From Apium graveolens (taxonomy: Eukaryota; Streptophyta; Magnoliopsida; Apiales; Apiaceae): a DNA stretch of 64,000 nt. The notes under the pieces are model-generated. The model was not told the origin of the DNA. It did no database searches and saw nothing but the letters and a program-made list of their open reading frames with translations. The stretch is taken from NCBI RefSeq assembly GCF_009905375.1, contig NC_133653.1:53355204-53419203 (forward strand), read 5' to 3'. Positions within the stretch are counted from its first letter, which is position 1, and every line of letters starts with the position of its first letter. Below, piece after piece: positions 35,479 to 47,215 of this stretch. Made by a program: the position numbers and the translations under genes.

Positions 35479-37824
35479 ATGAACAAGAAGGATGTTGGAG
35501 TCAAGATTCCTTTTCTGGATAAAGATAATTACCATCATTGGAAGGTTAAAATGCATCTCCATTTACTTTCTCAAGATGAGGCCTATGTAGATTGCATAGA
35601 GAGAGGCCCTCATATACCAATGCGAGCTGCAACTGGAAATGAGTCATCAGTCCCCAAGCCAAGGCATGAATGGTCTGATCACGATATTGAATAAGTCAGA
35701 AAAGATAAGAAGGCCATGAATATCCTGTTCAATGGAGTTGATGGTGACATGTTTGACAACATCATCAATTGCAAAACTGCCAAAGAAGTTTGGGATACTA
35801 TACAAATTATCTGTGATGGCACTGAGCAAGTAAGGGAAAATAAGATGCAGTTACTCATTCAGCAATATGAGCATTTTCATAGTGAAGAAAATGTGTCTCT
35901 CACTGACATCTTTAGTAGATTTCAAAAACTACTAAATGCTCTGAAGTTGCATGGAAGAGTCTATCAGACAAAATACTCCAATCTTAAGTTCCTTAGATCT
36001 CTTCCAAAGAAATGGAAACCTATGACAGTCTCATTGAGAAACTCACAAGATTACAAGGAGTTTACTTTGGAGAGACTGTATGGCATCCTGAAAACTTATG
36101 AGCTTGATATAGAGCAAGATGAGAGGATGGAGAGAGGAAAGAAGAAAGGAGGATCCATTGCACTAGTTGCTGAGTTAGAGAAAGAGAAGAAGATGAAGAT
36201 GGAAGCTGTTAAATCAACTTCAAAGGTCTGTGAAAATAAGGGCAAGGGGCTGGTAGCAGAAAATGAAGATTTTTTGAGCCAAAATGATATGGAAGATATT
36301 GATGAACATCTAGCATTTCTTTCCAGAAGATTTGCCAAGCTCAAGTTCAAGAAGAACTTTGGAGCAGCCAAGCCAAATAGAAATATGGTGGATAAATCTA
36401 AATTCAAATGTTTCAAATGTGGCTTGGCAGGGCACTTTGCCAGTGAGTGTAGAAAGTCAGATTTCAACAAAAAGAAGTTTGAGCCTGTGGATTATAAACA
36501 GAAATATTTTGAATTGCTCAAACAAAAGGAAAGGGCTTTCATTACACAAGAAAATGACTGGGCAGCAGATGGTCTGGATGAGGATGAGGATGTCAGCTAT
36601 GTCAATCTAGCCCTAATGGCCAACTCTGATGAAACAGAGACAAGTTCTTCAAGTAATCAGGTAATCACCACTAACCTTGCACATCTATCTAAAGCTGAGT
36701 GTAATGATGCCATAAATGACATGTCTACAGATTTTTATCATTTGCGTGTTACACTTAAGTCTCTTACTAAGGAAAATGCTAAAATCAAAGAAAACAATTT
36801 GTTTTTAAGTGAGAGGAATAATGTGCTAGAGTCTCGGTTCATTGAATTTGAAAAATTAAGAATTGAGTGTAAAATTGCTAAGGATGAATTAACTGAGTCC
36901 TTGAAGAAAGAAGAGATCTTGAAGAAGCAGCTTGAACGCGAACATGAGGTGATTAAGGCATGGAAAACATCTAGAGATGTTCATGCTCAAATCACCAAAG
37001 TTCAAGGTATTGAGTCCTTTTCTGATGCAGCCTGGAAGAAGAATAAGGAGAAGCTGGAATCCAGTTTGGTTGAAGGATTGCTAACAGATGTAGACTCAAC
37101 GGATGATGAGGGTCATCCGTCGGATAACAAAAAGGGTTATCCGTCGAGTGATATAAATCCTCATCCGTCGCCTGTGAGCAAACCTGTGTGTAAAGCCAAA
37201 CTTACCAAGTTAAATGAGAAATATGGATCAGTTTCCAAGAATTTTGTTCCAGGAGAATCCAGTCAAGTGAAGAAGGAGAAAAAGGCTAATGTTGGTCATA
37301 TGACTGTCAAACAATTGAGTGACAGACTGGAAAAGATTGAAGTTAAAATAGAGGCTAAAAAGAAAAACAATAGAAATGGTAAAGTAGGAATTAAAAAGCA
37401 CAACAACTACACACCTGATAAATATGCTCCTAGAAAAATCCGTGTCAAGTGTGGTAGTGTAAATCATTTGTCTGTTAATTGCAAAACTGCCGTGTCTACT
37501 TCCATATCTGTGCCACCTCATTTTCCCAACATAAATGCCATGTCTTTTATGCCTATGAATGCTATGTCTACACAGAATATGAATGCACAGTTTGCTAATA
37601 TGCCATTTGCACCTAATCCTTATTATGCTGCATTTAGTATGCCATTTCCTGTTAATCAAAATATGCATGATAATTCTGTTATAATGAATGGTTTCAAAGG
37701 TTCAACTCAAATGACTAAGGATGAATCTGAAATCCCCAAGTCAAATGAGATAAAGCCCAAGAAACAGAAAAAGAAAGCTAACAAGGCAGGACCTAAGGAA
37801 ACTTGGTTACCAAAATCAACTTGA
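35479..37824 (+). pseudogene. Sirevirus gag (one in-frame stop)
   Basis: Begins MNKKDVGVKIPFLDKDNYHHW, a copia gag start, and continues in one frame to 37824 with a single stop at 35692-35694. Features: gag core (to about 36130), CCHC knuckle CFKCGLAGHFASEC (about 36410-36450), coiled-coil region (about 36700-37000), a tract HPSD...YPSSD...HPSP created by three ATCCGTCG DNA motifs (37115-37170), a degenerate second knuckle, and a Met/Asn/Pro-rich stretch (37530-37700). Pol follows in another frame. The capsid forms the cytoplasmic particle in which reverse transcription takes place. Confidence 0.88.
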
Positions 37825-37829
37825 TTTGA

Positions 37830-40800
37830 TTTTGATGTATGTAGGGAAACAGAAAGAATCTATGGTACTTGGATAGTGGTTGTTCAAGACACATGACTGG
37901 TGATTCTACCATGCTCATAGAGTTCAAGGAGAGAGCTGGCCCAAACATTACTTTTGGAGATGACAGCAAGGGTTATACTGTGGGATATGGCTTGATTTTA
38001 AAAGACAATGTCATCATTGAGGAGGTTGCCTTAGTGGATGGTCTCAAACACAATTTGTTGAGTATCAACCAGCTTTGTGATAAAGGCAATTCAATAACCT
38101 TCAACTCAGAAGCTTGTGTTGTGACTAACAAAAGAAGCAACAAAGTGGTTCTCACTGGTGTGAGAAAAGGAAATGTGTACCTAGCTGACTTCAACTCATC
38201 AAATGCAAAATCTGTTACTTGTCTTCTCAGCAAAGCAAGTCAGGATGAAAGTTGGTTATGGCACAAGAAGCTATCCCATCTAAACTTCAAGACCATGAAT
38301 GAACTTGTAAAGAAAGAACTGGTTAGAGGCATTCCTCAAGTGGAGTTTTCTAAGGATGGATTGTGTGATGCCTGCCAAAAAGGAAAGCAGATCAAAGCAT
38401 CATTCAGGAAGAAGCTTGATTCAACAATTGAAGAACCTTTGCAACTGCTATACATGGATTTATTTGGACCAGTCAATGTGTTGTCCATCTCAAGGAAAAG
38501 ATTTTGCCTAGTAATTGCAGATGATTTCTCAAAGTTCTCTTGGACATATTTCCTAAAGTCTGAAGACGAGGCTAGTGAAATCATCATCAATCATATAAGG
38601 CAAGTCAATAATCATCCTGATTTCAAAGTTAGAAGAATCAGGAGTGATAATGGAACTGAGTTCAAGAATTCTATCATGAGAGCACTTTGTGAAGAAAATG
38701 AGATTTTGCATGAGTTTTCAGCAGCAAGAACTCCACAACAAAATGAAGTAGTAGAAAGGAAGAACAGATCACTTATTGAAGCTGCAAGGACAATGCTTGA
38801 AGAGTCTAAGTTACCAACATATTTCTGGGCTGAAGCTGTAAACACCGCATGCTACACTCAGAATATTTCTCTAGTTAATCAAGCAAAATGCATGACTCCT
38901 TATCAATTATTCAAGAACAAGAAGCCAACTCTAAATTTTCTTCATGTCTTTGGCTACAAATGTTATATCTTGAGAAATCAAACTGATCAGAATGGGAAGT
39001 TTGATGCTAAATCAGATGAAGGAATTTTTGTTGGATATGCTGTTGGTAAAGCATATAGAGTCTAGTCTACAATCTAAGAACCAATATTATTGTGGAATTA
39101 ATACATGTTGTGTTTGATGATAAAAAGATTGAAGGACTGCAAGATGGAGATTACCATGAGAGCCTCAAATTTGACAATGTGGAGATGGTTAGTAATGACA
39201 GTGATGATGAAAGTGATCAAGAAACAGTATCAAAGGATAATGCAGAAAAATCCACTACCAATGAAGCACAAAATTCAACATCTGTCGAGTTGCAAAATGC
39301 TTCATCCGTCAGGAGACAGTCTGCTTTATCCGTCGGGAGACAACCAACTTCATCCGTCGGTACTCAAAACTCACCATTCGTCGGGTCATCAAAAGAAGCT
39401 GGAAGTCAGGATAGATCACTTACAGAAAGTTCCCCTTTCTCAAATCAAAGATCCATTTACTCAGGGGGAGTTTCTAGCAATCAAAACTCAATCACACATC
39501 AAGACAACAATGAGGCCTCTTCATCTAGAGCTAATCTACCTCAATAAAGGAAATGGACAAATGATCACCCCTTTGAGCTTATAATTGGTGATGTATCTTC
39601 TAGAGTTCAAAAAAGGAGAGCAACTCAAGAAGAATGTCTATACAACAGCTTTCTTTCCAAGGAAGAACCAAAGAAGGTAGAAGAAGCTTTGTTGGATCCT
39701 GATTGGATTTTAGCTATGCAGGAGGAGCTAAACCAATTTGAGAGGAATAAGGTATGGAAGCTGGTGCCCAAACCTAAAGAAAAGAATGCAATAGACACCA
39801 AATGGGTATTCAGAAACACGATGGATGAAAATGGCACAGTAGTCAGGAACAAAGCTAGATTGGTTGCTAAGGGCTATTGTCAACAAGAAGGAATAAATTT
39901 TGATGAAACATTTGCTCCTGTTGCAAGACTTGAAGCCATCAGAATCTTCTTAGCCTATGCAGCCCATGCCAATTTCAAAGTCTATCAAATGGATGTCAAA
40001 AGTGCCTTTCTGAATGGAGATTTGGAGGAGGAAGTCTATGTCAGTCAGCCTCCTGGTTTTGAAGATCCAAATTTTCCAGAATATGTTTACTATCTTTTGA
40101 AAGCACTTTATGGACTGAAGCAAGCACCTAGAGCCTGGTATGACACCTTGTCAAAGTTTCTTTTAGAGAATCACTTCACTAGAGGTACTGTAGACAAAAC
40201 TCTTTTCTTTAGAAATGTTAATGGCTCTAGAATACTTGTTGAAATTTATGTAGATGACATTATTTTTGGCTCTACAGATGAAAAACTTTGCAAAAAGTTT
40301 GCCAAATTGATGCAAAGTAAGTATGAAATGAATATGATGGGAGAACTAACTTACTTTCTTGGGTTGCAAGTTAAGCAAGTTAGTGATGGAATATTCATTA
40401 GTCAAACTAAATACATTTATGATCTTTTAAAGAAGTTTGATCTAATGGATTGTACATCTGCAAAAACTCCCATGGCCACTGCAACTAAGTTTGAATTAAA
40501 CACTACTGAAAAGTCTGTGGATATTTCAAGTTATAGGGGCATGGTTGGCTCACTTCTGTACTTAACAGCTAGTAGGCCAGATATAATGTTTGCTACATAT
40601 TTGTGTGCTAGATTTCAGGCTGATCCTAGAGAATCTCACTTAGTAGCTATTAAGAGGATTTTCAGATATCTCAAGGGAACACCAAAACTTGGCATTTGGT
40701 ATCCTAGAGATTCTGGTTTTGATCTAACTGGTTATTTAGATGCAGATTATACAGGTTGTAGAATTGATAGAAAAAGTACAACATGAACCTGCCAATTTGT

Positions 40801-41191
40801 AAGAAACAAGCTTGTGTCCTGGTTCAGTAAAAAGCAAAATTCAGTTTCTACTTCTACAGCTGAATCTGAATATATTGCTGCTGGCAGTTGCTGTGCACAA
40901 ATTTTGTGGATGAAAAACCAATTGCTAGACTATGGTCTACAAGTGGAAATAATTCCTATTTTCTGTGATAACACAAGTGCAATTGCCATCACTGAAAATC
41001 CAGTGCAACATTCAAGAACAAAGCACATAGACATCAAGTACCACTTCATAAGGGAACATGTAATGAATGGTACTGTGGAGCTACACTTCGTTCCAAGTGA
41101 AAAGCAGCTTGCAGATATATTTACCAAGCCACTGGATGAATCCACCTTTTCAAGGTTGGTAAGTGAGTTAGGTATGTTAAATTTCTCTTGA
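37830..41191 (+). pseudogene. Sirevirus pol: protease, integrase, RT, RNase H
   Basis: Protease LDSGCSRHMTG (about 37869); HHCC finger (WLWHKKLSHLNF, about 38255, to CDACQKGK); integrase core (MDLFGPV, RSDNGTEF, QQNEVVERKNR); then a Ser/Gln-rich linker (39200-39545); RT with [13 protein letters not shown] and YVDDIIFGS (about 40245); RNase H with STAESEYIAA and HFIREHVMNG; end at 41191. Breaks: a 5-bp tandem duplication (GTCTA twice, about 39061-39070) shifts the frame, and stops lie at 39545-39547 and 40784-40786. Otherwise well preserved, so the copy is fairly recent. Confidence 0.9.
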
Positions 41192-41715
41192 ATCCTTATA
41201 GATTGTTTGCAAGTTGTAATGCAGCCAGAAACTTAATTGATTTTTTTTAGTCTTGGATGAAATTTTGGCTAAGTCAAAATTTACATCTCGACGGATGATC
41301 ATTATCCATCGAGTTTGATCATCCGTCGGTATACATTTTGTCAATAAAATCAATTACTTTTCTGGAATATTTTATGACTCGACGGATAACTGATTTATCC
41401 TCATCCGTCGAATTGTCTGAATCTTAGCCGTTAATTCTCTGAACTTTATCCATCGAGTATACTTACAGTTTATAAGTATAACACGACGGATAATTGAAGA
41501 AATTTTTACAGTTTATTTTTAAACGGTTATTTTGGGCAATTCTTATTGGTTACTTTATTTTACTTTATTATTTTTGACAGTTATTTTTGAGATAGTATAA
41601 AATCTTAATTCATTTCTATTACTTTTCTTTTATCATTCTCAAATCATCTGCTCAAAATTCTCAATTTCTCAAAAGCAATTATCATCTCTATCTCTGCAAT
41701 TTCCACTCTCTAACA
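41192..41715 (+). promoter_or_regulatory. pol-to-extra-ORF spacer with motif hairpins and promoter-like leader
   Basis: Holds five exact and two near copies of CGACGGAT/ATCCGTCG (41289-41491), several facing each other as hairpins (for example CTCGACGGATGATCATTATC then CATCGAG). Then comes a TATA-like AGTATAAAATC (about 41594-41604) and a CT/A-rich leader of about 110 bases leading to the ATG at 41716. This resembles a plant core promoter plus 5' UTR and could express the extra ORF separately. Confidence 0.5.
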
Positions 41716-44700
41716 ATGGCACCGGTAGTCAAGATCATGTCACAAACTGGATTCATCTATGAGAAGAACAACTTCACGGCTTTAGTAAATAAGGGGATTC
41801 AACAGTCTAGAGACTACCACAAAATGATGGATTTTGTGATGAACTGCAAACTCAACTATGCCATGCTGGAATCACCTACCATCTTTTGTGAGGTTGTTGA
41901 AGAAATGTGGTCAACTGCTGTGTACAACTCAACTGATAAAACCATTACACTCACTATTAAAGGTAATGAATTCTGTATTAACAGTGATGTTGTTAAAGCA
42001 TGTTTCAAAATTTCTGATAATACTGTAACTTCACCACTCACAGACACTGACATAATTAACATGCTTAACTCCATGAACTATGCACTCTCTACTTCTAAGT
42101 TAAGTGAAATTAGGAGGTTGGGTCCTAGAAAAGAATGAAGTTATCTATGTGATGCAGTTACTAAGGTCTTTTCTGGTAAAATCAGTAATTTTGATTATGT
42201 CAATATATCAATGCTTAACATGCTTTACATGCTTGTCACTGATAAGTTCTTTAACTTTAGTGACCTTGTTTTATTTGAGTTGGGGTTTAAGCTAGGTGAG
42301 TTAAATAAGAGGGGTAAAAATGTTTACTATGCTAGATTTTTCATGATGTTAGCTAACCACCTCTCTGAGGGAATTATGCTTGAGAACCCAACCAACAAAT
42401 TAGATTGTTGGGTTCAAGAGAGAAGAATTATTGCAGATTTAAACATGGCAAACCATCACAAAGAGGTGCCACTCTTCTATTTCCCTGTAATGGAAGCACC
42501 TCAGGTAAGTGAGGTAAGTTCATCTGTCTCTACTATTCCAACCTCACAAATTTCTTTGCAATCTAGTGTAGCTATGGCAACTGTGTCAATGACCCAACAG
42601 TTGCCTACCCAAGCTGCCAAATCCAAAATTTCTAAATCCAAGTCAAAGAAAGCCCCCTCTTGTATCTCTCAAAAGATGCCAGTTGTAAAATCCACCAAAT
42701 CAAAAAAGGGGAGTGTGAAGGTGGGTAGGGTAGGTGAGGGACAGGGTGAACATCAAAGAAACCCTAAGGATAAGGTTGGAAAGGTGAGTGTTGCCCAGCC
42801 TAGCCATACTGCAGTTTCCCAATAGACTACAGTGCTTTATAAGGAAATAAGCTCATTGCTAGTTGCATCCTCCCAAAAGGATGTAACTATTGAACAAAGC
42901 TCTCATCCAAGAGCACAGGCCAAAAGGGTAAGGGACATAAGCTCACCCCAAACCTATACTAGAAAGAAGAAACCAAAAACCCTTGGGGATGCACAGGTTT
43001 CACATACTGTGCAAACTGGTGCTAAAGACACAGTCACTGCACCTTCTCAAAGTCAGTTTGACGTGGCTCCAATAAATGTGGAGTCACAGCCAAAATATTT
43101 AGTTATAGAAGCACCCCAAACACCAAATTCTCCCACAAACTCTCTGGATGTGGATATGATCAACACATTAATTCCTAATTCCCCTTCTTTAACTCTGTTG
43201 GGGAATCCAAAATCTAGTGCAAGTGAGCATCATCTTTTGGATGATTTGTTGGCTCACTTGCCAATCCTTTCAGGAACCGTTGAGACATCTGTGCCAAAAT
43301 TCTCATCAATCTGTACAGAGTCCATAATAGTTTCCACTCCTAACTCATTTATTCCTACTCTCTCGATGGATATTGTTCATCCATCGAGTAGTGATTGTAT
43401 CCCGATGGATAAGCTTAACAACAGTTATTCGTCGGATAGTCAAACTGCTAACCCGACGGATATCCCTTATCCGTCGAGTGTCTCTGTACAACTTTAAATT
43501 TCATCAATTATTTCAAGTGTAGAAGACTTAGTAGTAGTACAATCACTCCTAGGATTGAGGGAAGAGAGTATTATGAGTGGGAGTCTGGGTTGCTCCCAGG
43601 AAAAAGGAGAGGAAAAGAGTGAAAATATGCAATCCAGTTCTTCAGGATTGGCAAAAGAGAGTGTGTGGAGTCCCCCCTTAGATGGTGAAGGTGAGGGTGT
43701 GAGGGTGGGGAGCCAAGGTGAGACCTTGATGCAACAAAAGAGAGATTATGAGAGAAATGTAGGTACAAGAGCTATAAGGGTGGATGTCATTGCAAGTGAG
43801 TTAATGAATATCCAGGATGCAGACAGGGAGGGACTATCTTAGCAACCTCAAGCTGTTATAGATTCTACTTCCCTTGATGTTGATACATTTACTCACCCTG
43901 TTCCAGCATATCAACTTCTAGCTGAACAGGGCAATGACAATACAAAAAGGATGCTCAACTTGGTGCAAACCACACAGTAAATGCTAAGAGCTAAGGATGC
44001 CATCACAGCTTTGCTCTCTACAACTGGTGATGTTGATTATGAGACTGGTGGTTCAGAAGACTTCTTTGGAGGTGAAGGTGGAGATAGTGAAGAAGAGCCA
44101 TTGGACATAGGGGGAGAAGTAGGTTCTAGTTCAAGATTAGGCATGCCATCTTGGGCATTTTCAAAGCACTGTGATCAAACCACTTCAAGACAACCCTGAT
44201 CCAACTAATAAATCAGACAATTCTGCTCTTCAAACCACCACAAATGCTGTAATAACCCCAATTTTTTTGAAATTTCTGAAACCCTTATGAATAGTGTTTT
44301 GCTGATTATGCTGAATAAGAAAACTTTTCAGGCCACACTATGTAGGGGTTCTTTTATTGATCTTCCGGGATATTATTAGTACTCTATGTGGTATATAAGT
44401 GTATGTAAAGATCGTCAGAATCCAAATCCGAACACTTTGATTTTTCCCAAAAATCCACCAGATATCGAAAGAATTGAGTATAAGGTAACAGGATAAAAAG
44501 GATTTAAATTCAAGGATTTTAATAGAGGATCATAAAAGAAATATAATGTATTGAGAAAGGTTAAGGGAACCTAAGTAATAAGATCCCGGGTATGATCCCT
44601 CAAACGATAAACGAAAATGAAAGTTAAGCGAACCGTATAACAGATCAGCGGTCATTAGCCAAATAATTAAAAGCTAATCAACGAGATTAGTGGGGATGAT

Positions 44701-46394
44701 GTCATCAAACCAATGAGAAGAGGACAAAGGAGGGAGGGTGACATCACATGGTGACATAAGCATGACCAAGCAAGTGTGTTGTTGGTTGAATTAGAACCAC
44801 ACAAAAATTACCATGGTAAAAAGGTAACAAAACAAATCAAAAGGTCAACCAACCAAGCCAACACTTCATTTTCACCAAAAAAACAAATTTTTTTCACCAT
44901 TCTTCATCTTTGCTCACGGCTTTTCTTCTTTTTCAAAGAAAGAAAAATCAAAAACCTAGTTCCAAGCTTTGTTAAATTGCAAGGTATTTATCTAAGACTC
45001 CTTATGCATAGTTATGGATATCCTATAAGTTTGAGCTCCTAAATCCTTCACAATCTCTTCCTAAAAATCATGGAAGAAGATGGTGAATAGTGTTTTTCAA
45101 GAACTAAAATTTTTGTTCTTGAAGTTTTGTTTAGTTTAAGCTTGGATAAGGACTTTAAGGGTGATTCCAAGCCATTCTCTTGATTCTCCACTCTCCAAGG
45201 AAGGTATAACCCCTCCAAACCCTAACTTTATTTGAGTAATTAGGTTTAGTTTTGTTGATTTTAATTCATGGGAGGCTTGCTTGTTGTGAATGTAGAGATT
45301 AGTTAGTTTTGTGAAGTTTTGGAGTGGTAATTCTTGGATTGTTGATTAATGAACTTAAGTGTAGTTAAATTCAAGTTTAAGAATAAGTATAAATTGTTAA
45401 TGTTGAGTTGTTGGGGCTGTTATGATGTAGTATGGATGGAGTTTTGATTGGATTGTGATTGTGGATTGATTGTGGGTTGAATTGGAGTGTTTTAAATTTG
45501 GGTAATCGCGTAAACATAGCCGTCGTAATGTCCGATTTACTTTAGGCTGTTTTTGTTCTTAACATTAGGATCCGTGAACTCACTGATAGGTTTTGACCAT
45601 TGCCATGATTAGATAGTTCATGTTACGAGCTTTGTTTTGATATGTAGTTCGTTTGATTCCGATGTACGGTTTAGGAGAAACGACCGTTTTAAGTAACGGC
45701 GTTTCGCGACCGAACCATTACCCCTCGCCTTAGTTTGAAACCTTGGTTAAGGACCTTAAATGACTAATTGGGGTATGAAACATTTATGTAAAGTGGATTA
45801 GGCAGTTGGTAAGGTACTCGCGAAAGAATCACCTTAAAACCCTTAATGGTTAATTTATTAAAAATGGTGGGGCCGAGGGTACTCGAGCGACTTAAGTGAA
45901 TCGTTAAGCGCGAAAGCGAGCGTTAGGACTCTAAATGGTTAAAGTCTAGTTTCTTAAGCGATCGGGGTTTAATTCTAACTTATGTTGTTGTTCATAGGTT
46001 ATCGGACCCACTCTAAGCTTAAGTCTATCCGGGAGCACTCAGGCAAGTTTTCTACCCGTATAACTGTTGTTGTGATGTATATGTGTATATGCATGATCTT
46101 GTGATAAATGCATATTTGTTATTAGCAAATTCTTGCGATATATTGTAGCATGTGATATGGTATATATGCATGTCTGTTTCATATTCTTGATATATATATC
46201 TGTTGGTTCAAATGCTTATTAGTTGCATAATACCTATGCTAGAGATAAGCAGTAGTTGCGTATACCCTGAGTATAGGGGACCCAAAGGTGAACCCTTTTC
46301 TAAAACCGGGAGTAGATGTTCCCATGTATATGATATATATATTTATATATATATATTGATATAGTTTTCAAAACTATTAATCGAATAAGGTTTA

Positions 46395-46615
46395 TTCGAT
46401 AAGTTTATATTATTTAATGAATATTACTTGAATATTCATTCGAGGACTTATGACTCAGTTTATATTATTTCGAATATTCATTCGGGGGCTTATAACTCCG
46501 TTTATTTTATTAATGAATATTATTTTGAATATTCATTCGGAGGCTTATGACTCCGTTTATTTAATTAATGAATATTATTTTGAATATTCATTCGAGGACT
46601 TATGACTCCGATTAT
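46395..46615. repeat. ~60-bp tandem repeats inside the 4.1-kb element
   Basis: Four copies of a unit with the cores GAATATTCATTCG(A/G)GG and CTTATGACTC(C/A)GTTTAT, AT-rich between. Confidence 0.8.
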
Positions 46616-47124
46616 TTACTAAGTAATATTCTTTATTTTATTAAAGAATAATGTTTCGATAATCAAACTTATTTTTTTTGATTATTCAAATAAAGATAGT
46701 ACTTTCGTATAAGTATATCTTTGGTTATTTAATACCCATTTCAAGTATGAGTTTAACACTTCTACTTCGATTATTTTTATAGAGATTATCCTTTTTGGGA
46801 ATATTATTTAAATAATATTATTCAGATATTTTCTAATATATTGGGACTGATTTATTTGAATAAATCAGCAGTACCACAAACATTCTTAAAAATGTTTTCG
46901 AGTCTTCAAAATGACTTTTAAAGTTTAGAGCGGATCCCAAAACTCGTTTTAAAATTTAAGATCTCCCTTTTGAAGGGGACTTGAATACTCGTTCAAAAAT
47001 CTAAAGGATCCGGCTCTGGGGTGTATTTTATATTCGCAACGAGGTTGCTGTTTTGATAAATGAATTGATTACTTACCCAACGTTCGGGAAGTAAGTCCAT
47101 CTATTGAGTCGGCATAAGCAACAT

Positions 47125-47215
47125 GGGCTCAGTGGGCGTCCATGAAAGTGTAAGTGGCTCAGTGGGAGTCCATCAAATACGTAAGTGGCTGAGTGGCAGT
47201 CCAGCATAAGGTCCT
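47125..47215. repeat. ~32-bp tandem repeats inside the 4.1-kb element
   Basis: Three copies of GGCTCAGTGGGAGTCCAT-type units (cores near 47127, 47156 and 47186) with short spacers containing GTAAGT. Confidence 0.75.
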
